Source: Hymenobacter aerophilus DSM 13606
GTDB taxonomy: Bacteria > Bacteroidota > Bacteroidia > Cytophagales > Hymenobacteraceae
DNA: 64,000 nucleotides
Direction of reading: 5' to 3'
Assembly: GCF_000382225.1 (NCBI RefSeq)
Contig: NZ_KB907803.1
Coordinates: forward strand, 62,001 to 126,000
Shown here piece by piece: positions 1 to 8,116 of the stretch; within the stretch, counting starts at the first letter, position 1, and each line of letters opens with the position of its first letter. Made by a program: the position numbers and the translations under genes. Below the pieces are notes generated by a model, which saw only the letters and a program-made list of their open reading frames with translations, was not told the origin of the DNA and ran no database searches.

Positions 1-234
1 AAACCGCTGGGCTGGGTGCTCTACAACCAGAACGGCGTGGCCGTGCGCGTTTCCGACTACCGCAAGCAGCCCGCCGGCTCGCACCACCAGACGCTCAATT
101 TCAGCGGTTTGCCATCTGGTGACTACTACCTGAGCCTGACCGTGGGCGCCAACAACACCCGTCAGGTCGTGTCCATCCGCCGCCCCAGCACCGATGCGCC
201 CGAAGTAGGCGGCGACACCTCGGAGCGCCCCTAA
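1..234 (+). CDS. C-terminal fragment of a secreted protein with T9SS sorting domain
   Basis: The reading frame is open from base 1 and stops at TAA 232-234, so only the last 77 residues are in the window. They read as a short beta-rich domain with the pattern of the Por/type IX secretion C-terminal signal: GWVLYNQNG early, a central FSGLPSGDYYLSLTVG and a strand ending VVSIRR. In Bacteroidota this domain directs outer-membrane translocation by the type IX system and is then cleaved. An unusual 15-residue polar tail follows the last strand. The main functional part lies upstream, so the substrate is unknown. Confidence 0.7.
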   Translation, partial: KPLGWVLYNQNGVAVRVSDYRKQPAGSHHQTLNFSGLPSGDYYLSLTVGANNTRQVVSIRRPSTDAPEVGGDTSERP

Positions 235-259
235 GCCAGCTTCCGGCTGCCGCTGAGCC

Positions 260-308
260 AGCAAGCAAAAGCCCCGTTCCGGTTGCCGGAGCGGGGCTTT
301 TGCTTGCT
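260..308. terminator. Bidirectional intrinsic terminator
   Basis: Inverted repeat with 18-nt arms starting AGCAAGCAAAAGCCCCG and a roughly 13-nt loop. The arms carry A-rich and T-rich outer parts, so it can serve both the upstream plus-strand gene and the minus-strand PLD gene that ends at 327. Confidence 0.75.
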
Positions 309-326
309 GATTTTAGCCGGGGTGGC

Positions 327-1088
327 TTATTCGCCGGTGAAGGCCGGCAGTGCGGCCCAGAGGCGGGCAAACTCGGTGGCGTAGGCGGTAATCAGGGCCG
401 GATCGGGGCTGATAAGCAGGTTTTCCTGGTTGAGCTCGGCCGCCGAGCGGGTCCAGTTGTAGGAGCCGGTGAGTACGTGGCGGTTGTCGGCCAGCGCGAA
501 CTTGTGGTGCATGTGGTTGCGGCTCTCATCAATGTGCACCGAAATGCCGCCCTGTTGCAGCATGCGCACGTCGGAGCCCCGGTCGAAGAGCTTTTCGTTG
601 TCGGTGAGCAGGCGCACGCGCACGCCCCGGCGGTGGGCGGCCAGCAGCTCGTCGCTCAACCGGTTATCGGCCACCGTAAACACGCACACGTCCAGCGTCT
701 GTCGGGCCTGCTGAATGAAGCCATGAATAGCGGCCACGCAGTCGTCGTGGGGGCTGAAGTACACCCGCGCCGGCCCCGAATCGGCCTGGCCGGGTGCGGG
801 CATAGCTGCCGGGGCCGGGGCGGCCGCCGGGCTTTCAGGGGCCGGCAGCAGGGCGCTGGCCGTTTCCAGCCACTCCACCACGGCCTTGTCCTTGAAGGTG
901 CTGAAGTGGTTGCGGGCCAGCCCGAACAGCTGGCGGCGCAACGACTCGATACTGCCGTGGCGCTGCTGAAACTGGGCCAGCTGCTCGCGCAGCGAAGCCG
1001 CCTCGGCCGCCGAAAGCTGAACATCGGCAAACGCCTGACGGAACTGACTGAGCAGCTCGGAAACGGGTGGGGTAGTGGGTTGGGCCAT
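327..1088 (-). CDS. Phospholipase D-like (single HKD) nuclease/hydrolase
   Basis: 253 residues from the ATG at 1086-1088. The open frame continues further upstream, but that part is Arg/Pro-rich antisense of the neighbouring gene. The N-terminal ~90 residues are helical and Gln/Ala-rich, followed by an Ala/Pro linker. The C-terminal half is a PLD domain with one HKD motif (H-x-K-x4-D-x6-GSxN, seen as HHKFALAD then GSYNWT). Single-motif enzymes of the Nuc/MitoPLD group act as dimers on phosphodiesters in nucleic acids or cardiolipin. No signal peptide is visible, so it is probably cytoplasmic. The substrate cannot be told from sequence. Confidence 0.82.
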   Translation of the reverse strand: MAQPTTPPVSELLSQFRQAFADVQLSAAEAASLREQLAQFQQRHGSIESLRRQLFGLARNHFSTFKDKAVVEWLETASALLPAPESPAAAPAPAAMPAPGQADSGPARVYFSPHDDCVAAIHGFIQQARQTLDVCVFTVADNRLSDELLAAHRRGVRVRLLTDNEKLFDRGSDVRMLQQGGISVHIDESRNHMHHKFALADNRHVLTGSYNWTRSAAELNQENLLISPDPALITAYATEFARLWAALPAFTGE

Positions 1089-1129
1089 GCCGGAAGGTAC
1101 GGTAAACTGCCGGGCTCGTTGGCGCCGGC

Positions 1130-2323
1130 TCAGGCAAGCAGGCTTTCGAGGGGTGCCAGCTGGCGGGCCACCAGGGCCTGGGCCTCGGCCAGCGCTACGG
1201 CCGAGGGCTCGTGCAGGTGGCGCGTGAGGCCGGGTTCGGGCGCGGCGGGGTCGGCATCCCAGAGGCCGGCGTGGTGCCAGGGCGAGAGGTGGTCCCAGTC
1301 GGGCCGGTCGATGATGGGGTAGAGGCAGACGCCGAGCAGCGGTACGCCGGCGCGCAGGGTTTTCACGGCTTCGCGGGCCACCATGCGCAACCAGGCGGGG
1401 CGGTCTTCGCCCGGGTGGCTGGTTTCGGTGAGCACCACGGGGCGGCGGTAGCGGCGGTAGGCCTCGGTCAGCAGCGCGCTCAGGGGCCGGAAACGCGGGT
1501 CGCGGGTTTCGTTGGCCCAGGGCAGCGTGTGGTAGGGCGCCAGCTGCCACTGGTTGTCGTAGTAAAAGTTGAAACCCAGCAGATCGAGGTACTCGGGCCG
1601 CCCGCCCAGCTCGGGGCAGAGCCGGCCGGCCAGCATATCCACGCTCTGGTACTGGTTGCGGTGGGCGTCGCGGGCCCGGCGCACCTCGGCCGGACCGGCA
1701 CCCGGCCGCGGCACAATGTTTAGCAGCGGCTCGGTGGTGAGGATGCGCACCGTGGGGTCGGCCTCGCGCAGGGCGGCCACGCCTTCAATGTAGGCCCGCA
1801 TCAACCCCAGCTTCACTTCCCAGCCCTGCCCCACGCAGTAGGGCGCGGTGCCGCGCACGTCGCCGCCCAGCCAGCTCATAAAGCTCACCTCATTAATAGG
1901 CGTGATGATGAGCACGTCGTCGGGCCGTTGCTGGCGGTAGAAATCCACGAACGCCCGGCACAGCGCGGCAAAGCGGCGGGCAAACATGGGGTGCAGCGGC
2001 GTCAGGTCGTCGGGGTAGCCGAAGTGGCACAGGTCCCAGATTTGCTGGATGCCGTGGGCGCGGCCCGCATCGAGCAGCACCTGCACGGTGCTCCAGTCGT
2101 ACTGGTAGGGCCGGTGCTCCACCTGGCTCCAGCGGATGCCCTCGCGCACGGTGCTTAGCTGGTGCTGTTGGATGAGCTCGTAGTCGGCGTCGAGCAGCTG
2201 CAGATGGCCGGTCAGGTTCAGGAAATCAACCCGGTTGCCGAAGGCATTGAGCTGGTCGGTGCATTCGAAACCGGCCATCCAGAACGAGGCAAACGGCGAA
2301 TCGGCGGTAGCAGGAAGGGGCAT
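1130..2323 (-). CDS. Family 1-like glycoside hydrolase (clan GH-A fold)
   Basis: 397 residues. The layout fits a (beta/alpha)8 retaining glycosidase: an NE dipeptide in ITPINEVSF (acid/base, about E145) and a second Glu at the end of a strand in VVLTETSH (nucleophile, about E300). REGIRWSQVE near residue 60 and WDLCHFGYP near 97 resemble the substrate-binding strands of GH1 enzymes. There is no signal peptide. Related proteins are often annotated as beta-glucosidase-like and some are fused to dTDP-sugar reductases, which is not the case here. The substrate is unknown. Confidence 0.7.
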   Translation of the reverse strand: MPLPATADSPFASFWMAGFECTDQLNAFGNRVDFLNLTGHLQLLDADYELIQQHQLSTVREGIRWSQVEHRPYQYDWSTVQVLLDAGRAHGIQQIWDLCHFGYPDDLTPLHPMFARRFAALCRAFVDFYRQQRPDDVLIITPINEVSFMSWLGGDVRGTAPYCVGQGWEVKLGLMRAYIEGVAALREADPTVRILTTEPLLNIVPRPGAGPAEVRRARDAHRNQYQSVDMLAGRLCPELGGRPEYLDLLGFNFYYDNQWQLAPYHTLPWANETRDPRFRPLSALLTEAYRRYRRPVVLTETSHPGEDRPAWLRMVAREAVKTLRAGVPLLGVCLYPIIDRPDWDHLSPWHHAGLWDADPAAPEPGLTRHLHEPSAVALAEAQALVARQLAPLESLLA

Positions 2324-2439
2324 TAAGGCGGGGTTGGTGAACGAAAAGCGGGCGCCGCCGGCCGGGCTGGCGGGGCGTCATCCTCTGCTATACCCGCAAC
2401 GGCCGCCGCAGGTTCGGCCCCGGCCAAACGGCGCCGGGC

Positions 2440-3402
2440 TTAGAAGGGCGGCTTGAAGGCGGCCGGCCCAACCGTGGGGCTTTGCTTTTTGGTGATGGAT
2501 TTGGCCTCGATGAAAATGCGCTGGAACTCCGGATACTTAACCCGGATGGCGTCCTGGAGCTGGCCAATCACCATCTCAATATCAGTGGCCGAAAGCTGGT
2601 CTTCAAAGTCCACATCGAGGGCCAGCACCACATCGGTAGGGCCCAGGTACATGGTGAGGGGCGGGCGCAGGTTGTGCACGCCCGGCTGTCGGCGCCCGAT
2701 GGCCTGCAGGTCGGCCAGCACGGCGTCGCTCACGCCCTCGCCCACCAGCAGCGCCCGCGTGCGGCTCACCAGAAACACGGCTACCAGCATCAGCAGCAGG
2801 CCAATGGCGATGGAGGCGGCCCCGTCGAGGTAGGGGTTGTTGAGCACGTGGCCGAAAAACACGCCCGCCAGCGCCAGCACCAGGCCCGCCAGCGCGGCCA
2901 GGTTTTCGAGCACCGAGGCGTACACGGCCGGGTCGCGGCTGGTGCTCAGAATGCGCCAGAAGCTGGCCTTTTCGTCGGATTTGGCCGCGTACAGGGCCCG
3001 GATGGCCAGCCAGCTGGCCCAGCTTTCGAAGCCCGCCGCCACGCCCAGCACCACGTAGTTCCAGAGCGGGTCGGTGAGCGGCTCGGGGTGCTCGATGTGT
3101 TTGATGCCCTCGTAGAACGACATGCCCCCGCCGATGGCGAAAATCAGCACGGCCACAATCAACCCCCAGAAATACAGCTCTTTGGAGCGCCCGAACGGAT
3201 GGCGCGCATTGGCCGGCAGCTGGCTCTGCTTCATGCCGTAGAGCAGCAGAATGGAGTTGCCGCTATCCACGAGCGAGTGAATGCCTTCGGAAAGCATGGC
3301 CGACGAGCCGGTGAAAAAGGCCGCCACAAACTTGCTGACGGCAATGCCCACATTGGCTGCCAGGCCGCCGTACAAAGCTGATTTGGAAGAGCCTGCGGAC
3401 AT
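2440..3402 (-). CDS. Cation diffusion facilitator family transporter
   Basis: 320 residues, typical for the family. Six predicted membrane helices are followed by a cytoplasmic ferredoxin-like domain (VVLALDVDFEDQLSATDIE). Helix 2 carries the metal-site pattern HxxxD in EGIHSLVDSGN. Helix 5 reads VLENLAALAGL, where related proteins that I recall have an acidic ED pair, so site A may be modified. The family exports Zn, Fe, Mn or Co by proton antiport at the inner membrane. It resembles the SLC30A9-like branch. Metal specificity is not readable. Confidence 0.87.
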   Translation of the reverse strand: MSAGSSKSALYGGLAANVGIAVSKFVAAFFTGSSAMLSEGIHSLVDSGNSILLLYGMKQSQLPANARHPFGRSKELYFWGLIVAVLIFAIGGGMSFYEGIKHIEHPEPLTDPLWNYVVLGVAAGFESWASWLAIRALYAAKSDEKASFWRILSTSRDPAVYASVLENLAALAGLVLALAGVFFGHVLNNPYLDGAASIAIGLLLMLVAVFLVSRTRALLVGEGVSDAVLADLQAIGRRQPGVHNLRPPLTMYLGPTDVVLALDVDFEDQLSATDIEMVIGQLQDAIRVKYPEFQRIFIEAKSITKKQSPTVGPAAFKPPF

Positions 3403-3444
3403 AGGTGATTTGGTGAGGTGGTGATTTGGTGAGTTTGCCGTTCA

Positions 3445-3537
3445 CCTGTCATCCTGAGCGGAGCGAAGGACCTATACAGAAGCTAATCAATGGATATACT
3501 TTCTGTATAGGTCCTTCGCTCCGCTCAGGATGACAGG
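3445..3537. repeat. Palindromic intergenic repeat, GTCATCCTGAGC family
   Basis: Perfect 37-bp arms at 3445-3481 and 3501-3537 with a 19-nt loop. The arms begin CCTGTCATCCTGAGCG and contain GAAGGACCTATACAGAA. The same outer sequence recurs at 15.9, 22.1, 29.7 and 37.2 kb. Confidence 0.95.
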
Positions 3538-3650
3538 CGGGCGAGCGGTGCGCGGCAGTGCGGCGCCCGCCTGCCGGTTGGTACGGGGTGGGTTGGGCGG
3601 AAGTTAGCCGGGAGGCCAAACAATCCGTGCAAATCCGGCTTTACCTCGCC

Positions 3651-3658
3651 TATCTTGC
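3651..3658 (+). promoter_or_regulatory. -7 box of the APC permease gene
   Basis: TATCTTGC fits the Bacteroidota TAnnTTTG -7 box with one change. It ends exactly 4 nt before the ATG at 3663, leaving almost no room for a leader. Confidence 0.5.
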
Positions 3659-3662
3659 CGCT

Positions 3663-5047
3663 ATGCCCGCACCCGCTACTCCTGTCCCCGCTTCCACCCC
3701 GCTTAGCCGCCGCCTCGGGCTGGTGCAGGCCACGGCCCTCAACATGATTGACATGGTGGGCATCGGGCCCTTCGTGACGCTGCCGCTGGTGATGGGTTTT
3801 ATGGGCCCCAACTTCCTGCTGGCCTGGGTGGTGGGCGCGGCCCTGAGCCTGGCCGACGGCTTTATCTGGAGCGAGCTGGGGGCGGCCCACCCCGAGGCCG
3901 GCGGCTCGTACCGCTTCCTCAAGCTGGCTTACGGCGAGCAGAAATGGGGCCGGCTGATGTCGTTTCTGTACGTGTGGCAGACACTGGTGCAGGCCCCGCT
4001 GGTGGTGGCTTCGGGCGCTATCGGCTTCGCGCAGTATTTCGCCTACCTCGTGCCGCTGCCCGCGTGGTGGCAGCCCAAACTGGTGGCCGGCGCGGTGGTG
4101 CTGCTGCTCATCGGGCTGCTCTACCGCCGCATTGAGGACGTGGGCCGGCTGGGCGTGGCGCTGTGGCTGGGCGTGCTGGCGCTGCTGGGCTGGCTGATTT
4201 TCGGCGGCCTCACCAACGCCTCCATTCCCGTCGGCTGGCTGCCCGAGGGCGGCATCGGGGCGCTGCCGGGCGTGCTGCTGTCGGTGGCGATGGGGCAGGC
4301 CACGGTCAAAACCATCTACTCCTACCTGGGCTACTACAACGTGTGCCATCTGGGCGGCGAGGTGAAGGAGCCCCAAAAGCTGATTCCGCGCAGCATCTTC
4401 CTCAGCATCCTGGGCATTATGGCTTTGTATCTGCTCATGAACTGGAGCGTGGCCTCGGTGATTCCGTGGCAGGAGGCGCGGCACTCCGAGTTTATCGTGA
4501 GCTTGTTCGTCGAGAAGCTCTACGGGGCCACGGCCGCCAAAATGGCCACGGCGCTGGTGCTGTGGGTGGCGTTTGCCTCGCTGTTTGCGGTGCTGCTGGG
4601 CTACTCGCGCATTCCCTACGCCGCCGCTGCCGACGGCGAGTTTCTGCCCATCTTCGCCCGTACGCACCCCACCAAGCACTTCCCGCACGTGTCGTTGCTG
4701 CTGCTGGGGGGCGTGGGCTTCGTGTTCAGTTTGCTATTCCGGCTCGGCGAGGTCATCAGCGCCATCCTGGCCATGCGGATTCTGGTGCAGTTCGTGGGGC
4801 AGGCGGTGGGACTGGTGCTGCTGCGGCGCCGCAACGGTACGGCTAATCTGCCCTTCAAAATGCCGCTTTACCCGCTGCCGGTGGTGGTGGCCGTGGTGGT
4901 GTGGCTGTGGGTGCTGGTGAGTACGGGCTGGCTTTTCGTGGTGTCGGGCCTGGCCGTTACGGCCGCCGGCGTGGGCGCTTTTTGCTCTGGAGCCGCAAGC
5001 TCCGGCGCTGGCCGTTTGCCGAGGTGCCGGCGCGAGCTGCCGACTGA
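3663..5047 (+). CDS. APC-family amino acid permease, C-terminal frameshift
   Basis: Twelve hydrophobic helices and the N-terminal signature LNMIDMVGIGPFVTLP identify an amino acid/polyamine/organocation permease. Start is the ATG at 3663, just after a -7 box. The uninterrupted frame does not stop at the expected place. It runs to 5591 through sequence antisense to the acetyltransferase gene, which gives a low-complexity tail. Re-reading one base at the T5 run 4979-4983 gives a plausible tail (LLWSRKLRRWPFAE...) ending at TGA 5045-5047. One T therefore appears to be missing, by mutation, sequencing error or slippage. The transport part (about 440 residues) is intact either way. The substrate is unknown. 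Confidence 0.8.
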
Positions 5048-5078
5048 CTTTGCTTCCAGTCAGGTTGCGTGCCACCGC

Positions 5079-5585
5079 TCAACCCAGCCACTTCTCGTAG
5101 CAGAAAAACCGCAGGCCCGGCCGGAACGCCAGCCCGATTTCGCCCGCGAACCGGTAGCTCAGCTTCGGGAACAGGCTTTGGGTGGCGGCGTTTTCGGAAT
5201 TGGTGTCCACCCGCAGCACCCGCAGGCCCTGCTGCCGGGCCAGGGTTTCGGCCTGGGCCAGCAGGGCGGCCGCCACGCCGCGGCCCTGGGCGGTTGGGGC
5301 CACGGCCAGCCGGTGCGTTACCAGGGCCGGCTCGGCGAAGTCCCAGTCGGCCTGGACATACTCGGCGTCCTGATGGTTGTGGGTGAGGGCCGCGAAGCCC
5401 GCCAGCTGCCCGTCCAGCTCGGCCACCCACAAATGGCCCGCTTCCAGGTCGGCCCGAAACACCGCCTCGTTGGGGTAGTCGGCCGACCATTGCAGGTTGC
5501 CGGCGGCGCGCATCAGCGGTACCACCTGGGCCAGCAAGGTCAGAATAGCCGGCAGGTCGGCGGGATTGGCGAGGCGGAGCGTCAT
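5079..5585 (-). CDS. GNAT family N-acetyltransferase
   Basis: 168 residues, a single GNAT domain. The acetyl-CoA pyrophosphate loop is visible as APTAQGRGVAAALL around residues 95-108, preceded by strand beta4 (HRLAVAP). The C-terminal part VLRVDTNSENAATQSLFPKLSYRF fits helix 4 to strand 7. It is convergent with the APC permease. A long palindrome lies just upstream of its start. The acceptor substrate is unknown. Confidence 0.88.
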   Translation of the reverse strand: MTLRLANPADLPAILTLLAQVVPLMRAAGNLQWSADYPNEAVFRADLEAGHLWVAELDGQLAGFAALTHNHQDAEYVQADWDFAEPALVTHRLAVAPTAQGRGVAAALLAQAETLARQQGLRVLRVDTNSENAATQSLFPKLSYRFAGEIGLAFRPGLRFFCYEKWLG

Positions 5586-5595
5586 ACGTAATGGT

Positions 5596-5766
5596 CGTTT
5601 TGGCGTGGCGCCTCACCCCCTAGCCCCCTCTCCGAAAAAGGAGAGGGGGACTAGAAGCTAGTTTTTAGTTTAGTTGTGGCTGCTCTAATTCTAGAAAGCT
5701 AAAAACTAGTTCCCCCTCTCCTTTTTTCGGAGAGGGGGCTAGGGGGTGAGGCGCCACGCCAAAACG
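5596..5766. repeat. Long palindromic element, CCTCACCCCCTAGCCCCCTC family
   Basis: Arms of about 60 bp, starting CGTTTTGGCGTGGCGCC and mirrored at 5766, differing by an A5/A6 indel, with a ~40-nt AT-richer centre containing a second small inverted repeat. It lies between the acetyltransferase start and the hemB stop. The same CCTCACCCCC...CTCTCC core occurs inside hsdR at 58081-58295. Confidence 0.93.
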
Positions 5767-5779
5767 ATTTCCTTTCCCC

Positions 5780-6772
5780 TTACCCGCGGCGCAGCACTTC
5801 GGCGGCTTCCTTGGCGAAGTAGGTCAGGATGGCGTCGGCGCCGGCGCGCCGGATGCTGAGCAGCACTTCGAGCATGGTCTTCTCGCCGTCGAGCCAGCCC
5901 TGCTGGGCGGCGGCTTTCACCATGGCGTACTCGCCCGATACGTTGTAGGCCGTCACGGGCAGGTTGGTGTGCTGCTTGACGTCCATAATCACGTCGAGGT
6001 AGCTCAGGGCGGGCTTCACCATCACCATGTCGGCGCCTTCGGTTTCGTCGAGGGCCAGCTCGCGCAGGGCCTCACGGCGGTTAGCGGGGTTCATTTGGTA
6101 GCTTTTCTTGTCGCCTTTTTTGGGGGCCGAATCGAGGGCGTCGCGGAAGGGGCCGTAGAAGGCCGAGGCGTACTTGGCCGTGTAGCTCATGATGCTCACG
6201 TGCTGGAAGGCGTTCTGGTCGAGCACCTCCCGAATCCAGGCCACGCGGCCGTCCATCATGTCGCTCGGGCCGATGATGTCGGCGCCGGCGCGGGCCTGGG
6301 CCAGGGCCATCTGGCCGAGCACTTCCAAGGAGGCATCGTTGAGAATCTCGCCCGATTCGGCGTCTACCACGCCGTCGTGGCCATCGGAGGAGTAGGGGTC
6401 CATGGCCACGTCGGTCATCAGCACCACGTCGGGGAACTGCCGCCGGATGTCGGCCACCGTCTTCAGGTACAGCCCCTCAGGGTTGGCCGACTCGCGGGCC
6501 AGCCGGTCCTTCAGGTTGTCGTTGATGCTCGGAAACGGCGCGAACGAGTGGATGCCCAGCTCCACGCAGCGCCCGACTTCGTCGATAATGCGGTCGGCGG
6601 AATAGCGGAAAATGCCGGGCATCGACTTCACCTCGGCCTGCTGGTTCTGGCCTTCGATGAGAAAGAGCGGGAAGATAAGGTTGTGGGCCGTGAGGCGGGT
6701 TTCCTGCACCATATCGCGGATTACCTGCGACTTGCGGTTGCGGCGCGGACGGTTAGTGGGCACTTGGGGCAT
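5780..6772 (-). CDS. hemB: Porphobilinogen synthase (delta-aminolevulinic acid dehydratase)
   Basis: 330 residues from ATG 6770-6772. A longer in-frame start at 6847 gives a non-conserved N-terminus and would span the promoter. The enzyme condenses two 5-aminolevulinate molecules to porphobilinogen in haem synthesis. The two Schiff-base lysines lie in SYTAKYASAFYGPF and MVMVKPALSYLD. The motif IIGPSDMMDGR is present. The metal loop reads TDVAMDPYSSDGHDG, the Asp-rich form without the zinc-binding cysteines, so it is probably Mg-dependent. No other haem gene is adjacent. Confidence 0.97.
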   Translation of the reverse strand: MPQVPTNRPRRNRKSQVIRDMVQETRLTAHNLIFPLFLIEGQNQQAEVKSMPGIFRYSADRIIDEVGRCVELGIHSFAPFPSINDNLKDRLARESANPEGLYLKTVADIRRQFPDVVLMTDVAMDPYSSDGHDGVVDAESGEILNDASLEVLGQMALAQARAGADIIGPSDMMDGRVAWIREVLDQNAFQHVSIMSYTAKYASAFYGPFRDALDSAPKKGDKKSYQMNPANRREALRELALDETEGADMVMVKPALSYLDVIMDVKQHTNLPVTAYNVSGEYAMVKAAAQQGWLDGEKTMLEVLLSIRRAGADAILTYFAKEAAEVLRRG

Positions 6773-6812
6773 GGGTAGTTTCAATTGATAAGACCAGATA
6801 GAACAACGGCCG

Positions 6813-6820
6813 CAAAGGTA
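6813..6820 (-). promoter_or_regulatory. -7 box upstream of hemB
   Basis: On the minus strand TACCTTTG, a perfect TAnnTTTG box, 40 nt upstream of the hemB ATG. No clear TTTG -33 element was found at the expected distance. Confidence 0.6.
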
Positions 6821-6924
6821 AGGTTGCGGGCGGCAGGGAGAAGCCATTTACTTGCCTCGCCAGCTGCCGGCCCATGCGCGTACCAAAAGAAAATAGCCCG
6901 GAACGAAGAGCAACAAGCCCACGG

Positions 6925-7368
6925 TCAGACCAGTTGAGCCCCGATAGCCAAGCCGATTACAAGTCCGGCTACTACCAGAATATCTCCTGCAATGAGATAA
7001 GCGGTGCCGGATATGCCTTTCTCTTGAGGTGTCGATAGCACAGCTTTCGATGGCGAAGGTGGCGTATTGGGTGCTGCGGCCGCTTGGCGGTTCTTCTGCC
7101 ACGCCAGTTCGTGGAAAGGCCAATGTGCCGGCTTATTCTGGCTGGGTGGAGTGGTGCTGACGGGTGGCGGGGCCGCTGGGGAAGGTGTTGGCAGCAGCAG
7201 ATAGGGTTTAGTAGCCGAAGCTGTTCCAGAATCGGTGGCCAGGGACGCGAGGCGACGGGGCGGGGCCGCCACGACTGGTTCTGGCGGTAGTGGCACGGGT
7301 ACCCGTGCTCCGCGACACCCGCCAACAAGTAGTCCGGCTAGCAGCCACCACTCTGGAACCCGCTTCAT
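6925..7368 (-). CDS. Putative lipoprotein with C-terminal membrane helix
   Basis: 147 residues from ATG 7366-7368. The N-terminus has a short basic start, a hydrophobic stretch and a lipobox-like LVGGC at about residue 17. A long Pro/Ala/Ser-rich region follows, then a C-terminal hydrophobic helix (GDILVVAGLVIGLAIGAQLV). It starts 4 nt after the stop of the next gene upstream, which has the same layout, so the two are co-transcribed and may be diverged duplicates. Function unknown. Likely envelope-located. Confidence 0.6.
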   Translation of the reverse strand: MKRVPEWWLLAGLLVGGCRGARVPVPLPPEPVVAAPPRRLASLATDSGTASATKPYLLLPTPSPAAPPPVSTTPPSQNKPAHWPFHELAWQKNRQAAAAPNTPPSPSKAVLSTPQEKGISGTAYLIAGDILVVAGLVIGLAIGAQLV

Positions 7369-7372
7369 CCCC

Positions 7373-7918
7373 TCACATATTGAAGAACTCCTGAAACACC
7401 TCCAGCCAGGCTTGCCGGCCGCCAATGCCCATCACCACAAAATAGTAGCCCAGCAGCACCCCGGCCGCCCCCACACCCAGCCCCAGCCAGCCGCCGAGCA
7501 GAATGCCACCTACCACGGCCGCCACTACCAGGGCCCCGCCCAGCAGCAGGTGCAGCGTATCGGCGCGGTCGGTGCGGGCGGCCGTTGCGGGGCGGGGCGC
7601 CCGCATCGTCAGTGGCTGCCGTAGCCCGGCAACGGCCCGCATCAGCCGCCGCGAGCTGGGCCGGGCTTCGGCCAGCGCTACGGGAGAAGTGGGGGCCGCG
7701 GGCGTTTGGGCGACGGATGAGCTGGAAACCAGCAGTGGAACGGGAGCCAAGGTGGCTGCTGATGGCGCCGAATCCGCTGGTGAAACGGCCGGAATAACTA
7801 CCACCGACGAAGCGGCCCGCGGCGCCGGCCGAAACGAAAAGGCGGCCTGTTCGCTGCGGCAGCCCAGTACCAGCAACAGTCCGGCTGCCCACGAGCCGCC
7901 GCGAAGGAGTTTTTGCAT
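7373..7918 (-). CDS. Putative lipoprotein with C-terminal membrane helices
   Basis: 181 residues. The N-terminus ends in a lipobox-like LVLGC at about residue 20. Next comes an Ala/Pro/Ser-rich segment, a short basic patch (RPATAARTDRAD), and a Gly-rich C-terminal hydrophobic region long enough for two helices (HLLLGGALVVAAVVGGILLGG and LGLGVGAAGVLLGYYFVVMGIGG). Same design as the gene that starts 4 nt downstream. Function not recognised. A lipid anchor together with C-terminal membrane spans is unusual, so one of the two predictions may be wrong. Confidence 0.6.
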   Translation of the reverse strand: MQKLLRGGSWAAGLLLVLGCRSEQAAFSFRPAPRAASSVVVIPAVSPADSAPSAATLAPVPLLVSSSSVAQTPAAPTSPVALAEARPSSRRLMRAVAGLRQPLTMRAPRPATAARTDRADTLHLLLGGALVVAAVVGGILLGGWLGLGVGAAGVLLGYYFVVMGIGGRQAWLEVFQEFFNM

Positions 7919-7998
7919 GGCCGCAAGATAAAAACAAACCGCGGCGGCCCCCGTTTCCGGAAGCCGCCGCGGCGGTTACTACCTGCCGGGGCCGTAAT

Positions 7999-8069
7999 GC
8001 GAACTTTGTAGTTCGCGTGGCTGAATGGCGGAATAGTTGTCGTCCAGCCACGCGAACTACAAAGCTCGC
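7999..8069. repeat. Intergenic inverted repeat
   Basis: Arms of about 25 nt (GCGAACTTTGTAGTTCGCGT and its complement, with one bulge) around a ~20-nt loop. It lies between the lipoprotein pair and rocD. No T-tract follows, so it looks more like a repeat element than a terminator. Confidence 0.8.
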
Positions 8070-8116
8070 GCTACGACTCGAAAAGCTTTATGCGTAAAAG
8101 TAGGAACGAGGCCGGC

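Noticed and set aside
300..1322. 340-codon plus-strand frame
   Set aside because: Antisense to the PLD-like gene. Composition is typical of a GC-rich shadow frame.
1089..1550. N-terminal extension of the PLD-like gene
   Set aside because: Arg/Pro-rich sequence overlapping the GH-like gene in another frame. The ATG at 1086-1088 gives a sensible start.
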